From contig CAMLFH010000023.1 in assembly GCA_946479285.1 (NCBI GenBank), positions 1 through 64,000 of the forward strand: a DNA stretch of 64,000 nt, in the 5' to 3' direction. Of this stretch, positions 17,350 through 25,309 are shown one piece after another. The notes under the pieces were generated by a model. The model made no database searches, was not told the origin of the DNA, and saw only the letters and a list, made by a program, of their open reading frames with translations. This DNA comes from an uncultured Flavobacteriales bacterium (GTDB taxonomy: Bacteria; Bacteroidota; Bacteroidia; Flavobacteriales; Crocinitomicaceae). The position numbers were made by a program, and so were the translations under genes. Numbering within the stretch: the first letter of the stretch is position 1; every line of letters begins with the position of its first letter.

Positions 17350-17931
17350 ATGAAAAATGTAAGAAGAACTGCCAACAGAAGTTTGGCTTTTTTAGGAGGA
17401 CTCGGCTTGAGTTTATTTATTCTAAATGCATGTGGTGGGAATCCGGACGATCCGAAAGAGATTGCAGAAGATCAGAACGAAGAAAAATTTGACGATCGAA
17501 AATCAGAAAAGGATGCCGACTTTTTAGTGGAAGCAGCAGAGATTAATATCGAAGAGATCAAGTTAGGTGAACTTGCTCAGGAAAGAGGAATGACTGCAGA
17601 CACAAAAGCACTGGGGAAAATGATGGTCACAGAACATACGGCAGCTTTGAAAGAGTTGAAAACTTTAGCGGCTAACAAATCCATCTCTATTCCGGAAGTA
17701 CTAACGGAAGACGGACAGGATGCATGGGATGATCTGAACGACGAAAAAGGAATCGACTTCGACAAGAAGTATGCTAATATGATGGTGAAAGGCCACAAAA
17801 GCGCGATCCGTAAGTTCGAAAACGCATCATCAAATGCAGAAGACGGTGACATCCGTAATTGGGCTTCATCTATGCTGCCAGGTTTACGCACGCATTTGGA
17901 GCACGCTGAAGCTTGCGAAGAGAAAATGTAA
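17350..17931 (+). CDS. DUF4142 lipoprotein
   Basis: 193 residues from the ATG at 17350, which places a lipoprotein signal with lipobox LNAC at the N-terminus; the frame extends to 17311 without sense. After an acidic linker, residues about 50-190 match DUF4142: FLVEAAEINIEEIKLGELAQERG, then MVTEHTAALKELK and MVKGHKSAIRKFE, a helical ferritin-like fold. Exported and lipid-anchored. The metal-binding potential is inferred from the fold. It is followed after 54 nt by the DUF2383 gene, probably in one transcript. Confidence 0.85.
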   Translation: MKNVRRTANRSLAFLGGLGLSLFILNACGGNPDDPKEIAEDQNEEKFDDRKSEKDADFLVEAAEINIEEIKLGELAQERGMTADTKALGKMMVTEHTAALKELKTLAANKSISIPEVLTEDGQDAWDDLNDEKGIDFDKKYANMMVKGHKSAIRKFENASSNAEDGDIRNWASSMLPGLRTHLEHAEACEEKM

Positions 17932-17985
17932 AATCCGACTTAACAAAGTCATTAGTCAAATTAGTAACACATAAAAAACAATATC

Positions 17986-18450
17986 ATGGCAACGAATAAT
18001 CAAGAAATCATTGACAGCTTAAATAACCTGATCCAGATCAACAATGATCGTATCCAGGGATACTTAACAGCTTCACAGGAAACAGAGGAAGGCGATTTGA
18101 AAGCTGTTTTCTCTGAAATGATGACAGCAAGTCAGGAATGTCGTCGTGAATTGGTACATGAAGTAAGCAGCTTGGGAGGAACAGCTGTAGAAGGTACAAC
18201 CGTATCCGGAAAATTGTTCCGTGTATGGATGGACATCAAAGCTGCAATTACCAGCAAAGACCGTAAAGCAATTTTGAATTCCTGCGAATTCGGTGAAGAT
18301 GCTGCGGTAAATACTTACCAAAAAGAAATGGACGGAGACGCTTTGAAAGGAACAGAGCAATTGAGCAAAGTGAGAGATCAGTACGCAAAAATTAAATCCG
18401 GTCACGATAAGATCAAGCAGCTGCGCGATGCCGCAAACAATGCTGCTTAG
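17986..18450 (+). CDS. PA2169-type four-helix-bundle protein (DUF2383)
   Basis: 154 residues, the family length. The N-terminal NNQEIIDSLNNLIQINNDRIQGY helix and the CEFGEDAAVNTYQKEM segment (about 102-117) are typical of DUF2383 ferritin-like proteins. It has no signal peptide, so cytoplasmic. It has a purine-poor, A-rich leader typical of Bacteroidota. Stress-associated by neighbourhood; biochemical role unknown. Confidence 0.85.
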   Translation: MATNNQEIIDSLNNLIQINNDRIQGYLTASQETEEGDLKAVFSEMMTASQECRRELVHEVSSLGGTAVEGTTVSGKLFRVWMDIKAAITSKDRKAILNSCEFGEDAAVNTYQKEMDGDALKGTEQLSKVRDQYAKIKSGHDKIKQLRDAANNAA

Positions 18451-18483
18451 TGTTGAAAGAACTATCTTAGACATTATTCATAT

Positions 18484-18511
18484 AAAGGGCTGTTCTTCGG
18501 ATCAGCCCTTT
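18484..18511. terminator. terminator after the DUF2383 gene
   Basis: Arms AAAGGGCTG (18484-18492) and CAGCCCTTT (18503-18511), then T-rich DNA. It also lies next to the convergent lipoprotein gene ending at 18521. Confidence 0.75.
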
Positions 18512-18520
18512 CTTTTTGGA

Positions 18521-19153
18521 TTACCTTCCTTTCGGTTGAACTAATTTAAATTCCTTCTTCACCTCATCAAAGGTGTAGATCATTGGTGGAAGTATATCAA
18601 GGTTTTTCAAATCATAGAATCCATTCTCGTCAGCAGGATTAACGATCAGCATCAATGAATAATCCCGGAATTCATAACCGCCCTCACATTGCGGCAGATG
18701 AATCATTTGACCGGTTTTTCGATCCACGATTACTCCATGAGCACACGGAGAACCACACCCCCACACGATCAATTCATAATGCCCGCCAAATGTTGAATTT
18801 CCTTCTTTGTAACCGTTTTTAATGGCTGTGATATACCATTTGGCTTCCTTGTTCGTACTGAAATCAAGTGGTGCTTTGCTAAGTGTATCGATTGTTTTTG
18901 CCGGAAAATCTTCAAACCAAATATAAGGCTCAAACTTCACTTTCACACTTTGGATCTTTGATTCATCCATATCTGAATCTGCTTCTATTTTGAGATTTTC
19001 AACATCATATATCAACGTCCAGCCTTCAATTTCTGCCGGTTTGATAGAATCTGTTTTCTCCTTCGTCGAATTGGCCGGGTTTGTTTTCGAATTATTGGTG
19101 CATGATAGGAATAAGAGGCATGGCAGTAAGGAAGTTTTCAGTATAAGATTCAT
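18521..19153 (-). CDS. lipoprotein of unknown function
   Basis: 210 residues from the ATG at 19153, giving a lipoprotein signal (LLPCLLFLSC; Cys about 16). The mature part has a Thr/Lys/Ser-rich linker and a globular domain with GGHYELIVWGCGSPCAHGVIVDRKTG, including a CGSPC motif near the centre that could form a disulphide or bind metal. Not recognised as a named family by me. It faces the terminator of the DUF2383 gene and shares its 3' intergenic side with it. Confidence 0.7.
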   Translation of the reverse strand: MNLILKTSLLPCLLFLSCTNNSKTNPANSTKEKTDSIKPAEIEGWTLIYDVENLKIEADSDMDESKIQSVKVKFEPYIWFEDFPAKTIDTLSKAPLDFSTNKEAKWYITAIKNGYKEGNSTFGGHYELIVWGCGSPCAHGVIVDRKTGQMIHLPQCEGGYEFRDYSLMLIVNPADENGFYDLKNLDILPPMIYTFDEVKKEFKLVQPKGR

Positions 19154-19244
19154 TTGTTTTTGTTTTTCTTCCAAATATAGAAGCCGGTTGAAAACTATCT
19201 CCAGAAGTTCTATTAAGCGTTGCTTGCGATTTATTATCCGAAAA

Positions 19245-19273
19245 CAAAAAAGCCTCACATTTCTGTGAAGCTT
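19245..19273 (-). terminator. terminator of the second cyanophycinase gene
   Basis: Minus strand: stem AAGCTTCACA/TGTGAGGCTT with a GAAA tetraloop (19273-19250), then a T-run. Confidence 0.8.
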
Positions 19274-19288
19274 CCTTAGTTATACCGA

Positions 19289-20158
19289 TTACTTTTCTTT
19301 TATTTTGGGATAAGTAAGTTGATAAGTCCGGATGTCGAACTTGCAGTCTTTGACCAGCAAATGAACACGTAGGTTATCCACATAAACAGCTCCGTCATTC
19401 TCCACAAAATTGATATTGGTGTGCTCAATTTCCCGGCCATCGATAAGAACCACCATTCCGGATCCCAAACATTTTGCCTCGTATCCTTTTTTAATAATTA
19501 TGGCTGTATCTTCTCCCAATCCGATACCCATTTGCCCGGGATTCCTGATTATCGACTGGGCAAGTCTCCCAAATCGTCCTCGCTTTAAGAAATGTGTATC
19601 TATTATACAGCCCTCCAGCAAACCAAGTCCTCCACCGGTTTTCAGGTCTGATTCAAAAAGTGCTTCATAGGTCCCTCCGGATTGTATCATGACTTCCGGA
19701 GCCACAGCTGCCCCGGCACTGGTCCCAGCCACGGTAAAATCCTTATCCTCGAAATACTTCTCCTTGATTGCTTGTGCTAAGGGAGTACCACCAATAATCG
19801 TAGCAATCTTGAACTGGTCCCCGCCTGCGAACAAAACAGTTGTGGCCTTCTTTATACGGGCTATGAATTGCTCTTCATGAGCCTCTTTCTTTGCCTGAAT
19901 ATTTAGAAATCCTACATTTTTATACCCTACTTTTTTGAAAGCTTCCTCGTACATTCTTTTCTGTTTCTGAGGCTCATTCGATGCTGTGGTAATTACTTCT
20001 ATCCGTGGATTCCTTGATTTACCGCTAACCAGCTTTTTCAGGATTTCCATATCTACAAATTTGGGGTTATGAGCAGCCATTTCTGATCTTCTTTCGCCTT
20101 TATCTTCCGCCCCGCCTATAATTAATAATCTTCCTTTTGGAATTGTCTGCCGATTCAT
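19289..20158 (-). CDS. second cyanophycinase
   Basis: 289 residues, clearly paralogous to the operon cyanophycinase (same GGAEDKG start, FAGGDQFKIATIIGG, GTSAGA at 145-150 with Ser147, DTHFLKRGRFGRL). It stands alone with its own stress-class promoter (20184-20239) and its own terminator. Both copies keep the nucleophile, so both are probably active. One may be cytosolic and timed differently, or have a different peptide preference (inference). Confidence 0.92.
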   Translation of the reverse strand: MNRQTIPKGRLLIIGGAEDKGERRSEMAAHNPKFVDMEILKKLVSGKSRNPRIEVITTASNEPQKQKRMYEEAFKKVGYKNVGFLNIQAKKEAHEEQFIARIKKATTVLFAGGDQFKIATIIGGTPLAQAIKEKYFEDKDFTVAGTSAGAAVAPEVMIQSGGTYEALFESDLKTGGGLGLLEGCIIDTHFLKRGRFGRLAQSIIRNPGQMGIGLGEDTAIIIKKGYEAKCLGSGMVVLIDGREIEHTNINFVENDGAVYVDNLRVHLLVKDCKFDIRTYQLTYPKIKEK

Positions 20159-20183
20159 GATTCTTGTTTTAGTAAGTATTTCC

Positions 20184-20239
20184 TGAAAATAAAAATGAAG
20201 CCATTCTAAAAGCTTACATAATTCCGAAAGTCCTTTACA
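20184..20239 (-). promoter_or_regulatory. stress-class promoter of the second cyanophycinase (copy C)
   Basis: Minus strand: TGTAAA (20239-20234), 15 nt, TGTAAG (20218-20213), 21 nt, TATTTTCA (20191-20184). The ATG follows about 25 nt after the -7 element. Confidence 0.7.
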
Positions 20240-20353
20240 TGATTCTCACCCTGCCCCTGAGAGCGAGTCATTTATAGATTTTGATCCGAAATCGTTACGC
20301 GTTTTCCAGGCTCTGTGTGATACATCTTTTCTCTTGCTGTGAAGGATTATCGA

Positions 20354-21424
20354 TCATTCCACTTCGCCGTCGAAATCCGCATCACCGGCCAAAAATGGTT
20401 GAGTAGGAAATGCGAAACTAATCGACTTCTCTTTGAATACCTTGAGAATCTCCAGGTAAATTGCGTGCTGTACATCCATGTAGATCCCATACTCCGGACT
20501 GAGAACAGTGTAAACGAATTCAAAATTGATACTCCAGTCGGCAAGATCCGCCAAATGCCCGCGGCTGTATTCTACCTGGGGTTGCTTGTCGATAATGACT
20601 TTTACAAGCCCGGGGATTTCTTCCAGCACTTCGGGCGGAGTATTGTAAACCACGCGAAGAATGAATACAATCCGGCGGGTCTCCAGCCGTTTGAAATTGT
20701 TTACACGCGAATTGGTCAGGTCACTGTTTGAACAAACAAGCTGGTCACCACTCAAAGTACGGATCCTCGTGGTCTTGATCCCGATCTTTTCAACGGTTCC
20801 CGACTGATCACCAATTGTAATGGAATCACCGATCTCAAAAGGCTTATCAAAGAAAATGGCGAAATAGCTGAATAAATCTCCCAGGATCGTTTGGGCAGCC
20901 AATGCCACGGCTATTCCCCCGATTCCAAGTCCTGTAATCAAAGTAGTCACGTTATATCCCAGGTTGTCGATCAGGAAAATGATCCCCAAAATCCAGATCA
21001 CAATATTCAGAACGATCATTAAACCGGAAACGGATTGTTCCTCTTCTCCCTGCTCATTTCTGTGTTTGGTAACTCTCATCAATATTCGGCGGAACACTGC
21101 ACTCACCAATCGCAATACACAAAACGTAAGCGCGGCCATGTAAATAATGTGTATCACTTTGTCCGCCTTGGGAGACAATTGCAGCGTACTGATGGCAAAA
21201 TAAAGTGAGCCAACATAAAGAATCGGAACTACCAGGCGTTCAATACCAAGTACCAATAAATCGTCCCAGGTGGCAGAAGTAGACGCCGACCAGGTTTTCA
21301 ATCGCTTTAAAATGACATATCGGAATAAACGAATTACCAGAATGGAAACCACGATGATTCCCACAGCAAACAGCCAGGAATAAACCGTGTTTCCCCAAAA
21401 AGTATATTGTAAAAACTTCTCCAT
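20354..21424 (-). CDS. MscS-family mechanosensitive channel
   Basis: 356 residues. Hydrophobic helices at about 12-34, 62-82, 90-112 and 130-150, then the pore-lining helix and MscS core GLGIGGIAVALAAQTILGDLFSYFAIFFDKPF (about 164-195), the beta domain (IGDQSGTVEKIGIKTTRIRT) and a C-terminal vestibule domain. It releases solutes on hypo-osmotic shock. A stress-class promoter (copy E) and the GGTTAGGT hairpin lie directly upstream, so its mRNA may begin with that leader. Confidence 0.93.
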   Translation of the reverse strand: MEKFLQYTFWGNTVYSWLFAVGIIVVSILVIRLFRYVILKRLKTWSASTSATWDDLLVLGIERLVVPILYVGSLYFAISTLQLSPKADKVIHIIYMAALTFCVLRLVSAVFRRILMRVTKHRNEQGEEEQSVSGLMIVLNIVIWILGIIFLIDNLGYNVTTLITGLGIGGIAVALAAQTILGDLFSYFAIFFDKPFEIGDSITIGDQSGTVEKIGIKTTRIRTLSGDQLVCSNSDLTNSRVNNFKRLETRRIVFILRVVYNTPPEVLEEIPGLVKVIIDKQPQVEYSRGHLADLADWSINFEFVYTVLSPEYGIYMDVQHAIYLEILKVFKEKSISFAFPTQPFLAGDADFDGEVE

Positions 21425-21469
21425 ACAGTTTTGATCTCTTCAAGCAGTCAAAATCAACTATAAAGACAG

Positions 21470-21538
21470 ATAAAGAAGGGGCTTTTCCGCCCCTTCAACC
21501 TAACCTTACTAAATGTTGCTGCATTAATAACTAATACT
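21470..21538 (-). ncRNA. putative small RNA or mscS leader, copy E (GGTTAGGT hairpin family)
   Basis: Starts near 21538 after the -7 element (21550-21543). It contains GGTTAGGTT (21505-21497) followed at once by a hairpin GAAGGGGC/GCCCCTTC (21496-21475) with a 6-nt loop and a short T-rich tail. The MscS gene starts about 50 nt further on. Either a terminated RNA of about 70 nt or an attenuator-type leader. Confidence 0.55.
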
Positions 21539-21542
21539 ATAA

Positions 21543-21597
21543 CTAAATTAAAGTTGATGCCCATTTATGACTTACAATTTTTGTTGAATTATTTACA
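21543..21597 (-). promoter_or_regulatory. stress-class promoter (copy E)
   Basis: Minus strand: TGTAAA (21597-21592), 15 nt, TGTAAG (21576-21571), 20 nt, TAATTTAG (21550-21543). Two identical TGTAA cores with the same 21-bp period as the other copies. Confidence 0.7.
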
Positions 21598-21701
21598 TAA
21601 TTCATACTATTCAGGACAACAGGGAAATTCAATGCAGTACTTAAAAAGTAGAACATCGGAATTATTTTGCTTAGTTTTAAGCATCTGTTCCGCTGTATCT
21701 T

Positions 21702-23648
21702 ATGAAGAAAATAGCTTTACTTTTTTTGCTAACTGCTTTTCCGCTGTGCTTTTTCGCGCAATCGGAGACAGACAAGCTATGGAAAGTGGTCCGGAACGAA
21801 CAGAAAGCAGATACTCTTCGACTGGAAGCATTTCGTCAAATCTGTATGCGCGGCTATTTGTACTCTTACCCGGACAGCGCGTCGTATTATGCCGACCAGC
21901 TCTATGAAATGGCAGGGGAAATGCATTCCCGCAAATACCAGGCTTTAGCATTGAATGTACAGGGAGCTTCATTTTCTTTGCGCGGAGATAACACACGTGC
22001 CATCGCTTATTTTACCCGCAGCCTGAAGATTATGGAAGCGCTTAACGATCAGAAAGGGATTGCATCTTGTCTCAACAATATCGGGGTAATTTATAACGAA
22101 CAGGGAAACTATCAAAAAGCCGGTGATTATTACCAGCGTGCCCTCATCATTAACAAACGCCGCGGAGATTCTTCTTCTTTGGCACTCTCCTATTCCAACC
22201 TGGGGAATATTTACAGATACCAGAACTCCTTTTCCAAAGCGATAGAATACCAGCAAAAATCCATCGCTATCTATCAAGCACTTCATGATGATTACAGCCT
22301 GGGAATGTCTTTCCACTTCATTAGTGTGGCTTATTTCGAAATGAAAGAGCTGGACAAAGCATTGGAATACAGTGAAAAAAGTGTTCCCTATTACCAGAAA
22401 TCGGATAATTTGCTCGGCCTTCCCGAAGTGTACAATATCATAGGGAAGATTTACGAAAAGAAAGGAGATATCCCAAAAGCGATCTACTACAATAAACAGG
22501 CTTTGGAACTGGCTCAAAAAGTGGATGCTCCGGCTGCAATCCGGGAATCCAGTCTTTTCCTCTACGGACAATATAAAAAGCTGGGGCAGTTCAAAGATGC
22601 ACTCGAAATGCATGAACTTTATCTGAAAGCGCGTGACAAAGTTACCAACCAGGAAAGCCAGCAGGAGTTGATCAAACAGGAACTTTCTTACCAGTTTGAG
22701 AAAAAACAGGCTTTGGGCAAAAAAGAGAATGAAAAACGACTGGCTGTTCAGCAGGTCATTCTATTTTCTGTTGTCGGCGGATCTTTATTAATTCTTGTGT
22801 TCGCTTTTGTAGTGATCAATCGTTTGCGTATTACCAGGAGACAAAAATCCATCATTGAACACCAGAAAGACCTGGTGGAAGAAAAGCAAAAGGAAATCCT
22901 GGATTCCATTACTTATGCAAAACGTCTGCAGGATGCCATTCTTCCTCCTATAAATGTTTTTCAGGAGCACTTCCCGGAAAGTTTCATTCTCTATAAACCC
23001 AAAGACATTGTGGCCGGAGATTTTTACTGGATGGAAAAAACCGGAGATTCAATCCTGATTGCAGTTGCAGACTGTACGGGTCATGGAGTTCCCGGAGCCA
23101 TGGTGAGCGTAGTTTGCAGTACGGCATTGAACCGCGCAGTCTTGGAGTTCGGACTTACTGAACCCGGAAAAATTCTCGATAAAACCCGTGAAATCGTGCT
23201 CGAAACCTTTGCCAAAAGTCCCAAAGACGTGAAAGATGGAATGGATATTTCACTGGTATCAATCCCAATAGCTATCGGGACCAAAACGTTGGAAATCCAA
23301 TGGGCCGGTGCGAATAATCCGTTGTGGTATATTTCAAACGATGAACTCAACAGCATTACAGCCGACAAACAGCCTATCGGAAGTTCTTTTGATGCAAAGC
23401 CTTTCAAAACCCACCAACTCAAGCTGCAAGCGGGAGATTCTTTGTTCCTGTTTACAGACGGTTATGCCGATCAATTTGGCGGAGAAAAAGGCAAGAAATT
23501 CAAATACACCCCTCTGAAAGAATTGCTCTTAAAAAACACCACGCTTTCCATGGCTTCCCAGGAAGAATTGCTTGAAAAAGTCTTCGAAAATTGGAAAAAC
23601 GGCATTGAGCAGGTAGATGATGTTTGCATTTTGGGTTTGAAAATCTAA
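21702..23648 (+). CDS. TPR sensor with membrane helix and SpoIIE/PP2C phosphatase domain
   Basis: 648 residues. Signal peptide (about 1-20, ending FFAQ), tetratricopeptide repeats from about 65 to 290 (several A..YF.RSL-type units, NNIGVIYNEQGNYQKAGDYYQRAL), a transmembrane helix near 350-372, a short coiled coil, then a PP2C-type SpoIIE domain from about 395 (DAILPP, GDFYWMEK, DCTGHGVPGAMVS with metal-binding Asp/Gly, LFTDGYADQFGG). It probably senses a periplasmic signal and dephosphorylates an anti-anti-sigma-like or similar partner in the cytoplasm. No partner gene is adjacent. Confidence 0.92.
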   Translation: MKKIALLFLLTAFPLCFFAQSETDKLWKVVRNEQKADTLRLEAFRQICMRGYLYSYPDSASYYADQLYEMAGEMHSRKYQALALNVQGASFSLRGDNTRAIAYFTRSLKIMEALNDQKGIASCLNNIGVIYNEQGNYQKAGDYYQRALIINKRRGDSSSLALSYSNLGNIYRYQNSFSKAIEYQQKSIAIYQALHDDYSLGMSFHFISVAYFEMKELDKALEYSEKSVPYYQKSDNLLGLPEVYNIIGKIYEKKGDIPKAIYYNKQALELAQKVDAPAAIRESSLFLYGQYKKLGQFKDALEMHELYLKARDKVTNQESQQELIKQELSYQFEKKQALGKKENEKRLAVQQVILFSVVGGSLLILVFAFVVINRLRITRRQKSIIEHQKDLVEEKQKEILDSITYAKRLQDAILPPINVFQEHFPESFILYKPKDIVAGDFYWMEKTGDSILIAVADCTGHGVPGAMVSVVCSTALNRAVLEFGLTEPGKILDKTREIVLETFAKSPKDVKDGMDISLVSIPIAIGTKTLEIQWAGANNPLWYISNDELNSITADKQPIGSSFDAKPFKTHQLKLQAGDSLFLFTDGYADQFGGEKGKKFKYTPLKELLLKNTTLSMASQEELLEKVFENWKNGIEQVDDVCILGLKI

Positions 23649-23862
23649 ATGAGAAACGGTCAGCCGCTGTTGAAAGAATGAGGACCTTTATTTATTCTTC
23701 AATCTCACATTCCTTCCTTCATTCTAATTCTCTTTTTTGTTTCTGTTCCTATTTCCTAAAAAAAGCCAAAACTGTAAGTTCTGTAAGGTTCACAGATCAA
23801 TATATAACAGAAAAAATGCGGTTTTGGGCCACCTTTATTTCATAATCATAAATTGACAGATC

Positions 23863-24480
23863 ATGAAAAAGATTTTAACATTAGCTGTGGCGATAGTAAC
23901 ATGCTCTGCAGCATTTTCCCAGGTAGAACCGGGAACACCAACCTCTATTTTTTCTATCGGACCGAGTATGGGTTTTGGCCATACTGGTGTTCGCAACACT
24001 GATGGCACGGATTTCTTTAAGGCCAACTGGACTGCAGGTGTACTCATCAATTACAGCAGCATGAAACATACGGGGCTTGCTGCCGAAATACTTTATTCGG
24101 TAGAAGGTGGAAAAGTAAGAAACGCAGGTTATGAAACGAGCCTTACAATGCATTATATCCGTGTCCCGCTAAGATTTGCTTATTACTTCGGGGATTTTGA
24201 GAATCGTTTCCGTCCGAAAATTACAATTGGTCCTTCTATGGGCTTCCTGGTAAATGCTACCAGCGACTCAAATGTACCGGACGCGACAAGAACTGATGTT
24301 ACGCCTTCTTATTATAAGTTCGACATTGGTGGTATTGCTTCCATTGGTTTCAACCTGAAACTGGCTGAAAACATCTGGCTGAACACCGATTTCAACTATT
24401 ATACCGGATTCAGACCAATCCGTGCAAGCCAATACAATTCCAACTTTGGATTGCGTATGGGTGTAGCGTTTGGATTATAG
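23863..24480 (+). CDS. outer-membrane beta-barrel protein (PorT-like)
   Basis: 205 residues. Signal peptide of about 20 residues (ending AAFSQ), then alternating amphipathic strands with glycine/aromatic turns (GPSMGFGHTGVRNT, YIRVPLRFAYYFGDFENRFRPKITIGPSMGFLVN) and a C-terminal strand ending FGLRMGVAFGL. This is the outer-membrane beta-barrel pattern common in Bacteroidota. Porin, adhesin or structural role unknown. A strong terminator follows. Confidence 0.8.
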   Translation: MKKILTLAVAIVTCSAAFSQVEPGTPTSIFSIGPSMGFGHTGVRNTDGTDFFKANWTAGVLINYSSMKHTGLAAEILYSVEGGKVRNAGYETSLTMHYIRVPLRFAYYFGDFENRFRPKITIGPSMGFLVNATSDSNVPDATRTDVTPSYYKFDIGGIASIGFNLKLAENIWLNTDFNYYTGFRPIRASQYNSNFGLRMGVAFGL

Positions 24481-24501
24481 GCTTAAAAGAATCAGAAAAT
24501 A

Positions 24502-24536
24502 AAAATCCCGGATGATAAGTCCGGGATTTTTTTTTT
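24502..24536 (+). terminator. intrinsic terminator of the barrel gene
   Basis: AAAATCCCGG/CCGGGATTTT stem (24502-24511 and 24521-24530) followed by a T-run to 24536. Confidence 0.9.
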
Positions 24537-24685
24537 GATCAATCTCAAAACTGGGAACTGAATTCAGAACTTGTAAAGTTATTTTAGGATGGGGCAATCT
24601 ACATAAGTTTAGGCTGGAACTCTCCGCAGATCAGAACGGATGATTCTATCGGATTTTGATTGCCGTCATCGAAAATTAAAAGCAC

Positions 24686-24764
24686 AAAAAAAGGGACTAA
24701 CGTCCCTTTTAACCTAACCTAAAAAACTTAAACCAAAACATGTGTGCTACTACAACCCTTTGAT
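24686..24764 (-). ncRNA. putative small RNA, copy D (GGTTAGGT hairpin family)
   Basis: The clearest stand-alone member. It has a stress-class promoter (24824-24769), about 45 nt of unstructured RNA, GGTTAGGTT (24719-24711) and a hairpin AAAGGGAC/GTCCCTTT (24709-24690) followed by a T-run. No ORF of note lies inside and no gene follows on the minus strand before the convergent barrel gene. Predicted length about 80 nt. Confidence 0.6.
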
Positions 24765-24768
24765 AGTT

Positions 24769-24824
24769 CTAAATTACTCACACAAACGCGCTAAATCCTT
24801 ACACTTTCCTGCGAAGGATTTACA
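24769..24824 (-). promoter_or_regulatory. stress-class promoter (copy D)
   Basis: Minus strand: TGTAAA (24824-24819), 15 nt, TGTAAG (24803-24798), 21 nt, TAATTTAG (24776-24769). It lies 20-70 nt after the VOC gene and points at the predicted small RNA. The rest of the 365-bp gap 24481-24845 holds the terminator and this RNA. Confidence 0.7.
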
Positions 24825-24845
24825 GATTCTTTTGAAATAAAAAAA

Positions 24846-25232
24846 TTATCTGTTGTCCTGGATCAACGAAATAATATTCCCCGACGGGTCTGTAAACCAG
24901 GCATGAGTGGGCCCGTCTTTAATGTGCGCAATTCCCTTTTCATTGGTTTTAATATACGGCAAATCGTATTGAATGAAAGAAACGCCTTTTTTGCTTAATT
25001 CCTCAACGGCATCTTCCATATCTGTAACAGGAATATTCATCACCGTATATGCTGCCGGAACATGGTCCTGCTTCTTGTAAATAATGATATTCATTCCTGC
25101 GTTGATTTTCAAGGTCAGCAGGGACATTTCTCCTTTTTCCACTTCCAAACCAAGCACATTCTTGTAAAAGAAGTACGCTTCGTCGGTATCTTCAGCTGAA
25201 AAACCGCTAAAGATTTTATCTCTTTGTATCAT
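24846..25232 (-). CDS. VOC-superfamily (glyoxalase-like) protein
   Basis: 128 residues from the ATG at 25232; the open frame starts earlier at 25280 but the family start is MIQRDKIFSGF. It has two beta-alpha-beta-beta-beta modules: FSAEDTDEAYFFYKNVLGLEV (about 9-29) and the C-terminal FTDPSGNIISLIQ. Such proteins bind a metal and act on diverse small substrates, or bind drugs. It lies downstream of the acyl-CoA dehydrogenase, with a palindrome in the gap. Confidence 0.85.
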   Translation of the reverse strand: MIQRDKIFSGFSAEDTDEAYFFYKNVLGLEVEKGEMSLLTLKINAGMNIIIYKKQDHVPAAYTVMNIPVTDMEDAVEELSKKGVSFIQYDLPYIKTNEKGIAHIKDGPTHAWFTDPSGNIISLIQDNR

Positions 25233-25270
25233 ATGGTGTTCTTTAAAATTTCTTTTTTGAATGAAATCAG

Positions 25271-25296
25271 TAGTGATCAATCGTGACTGATCACTA
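25271..25296. promoter_or_regulatory. 9-bp perfect palindrome between two minus-strand genes
   Basis: Arms TAGTGATCA (25271-25279) and TGATCACTA (25288-25296) around an 8-nt spacer. With no T-run it may be a repressor operator for the VOC gene or a weak terminator for the dehydrogenase. Confidence 0.45.
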
Positions 25297-25309
25297 CGAA
25301 TTATTGTTA

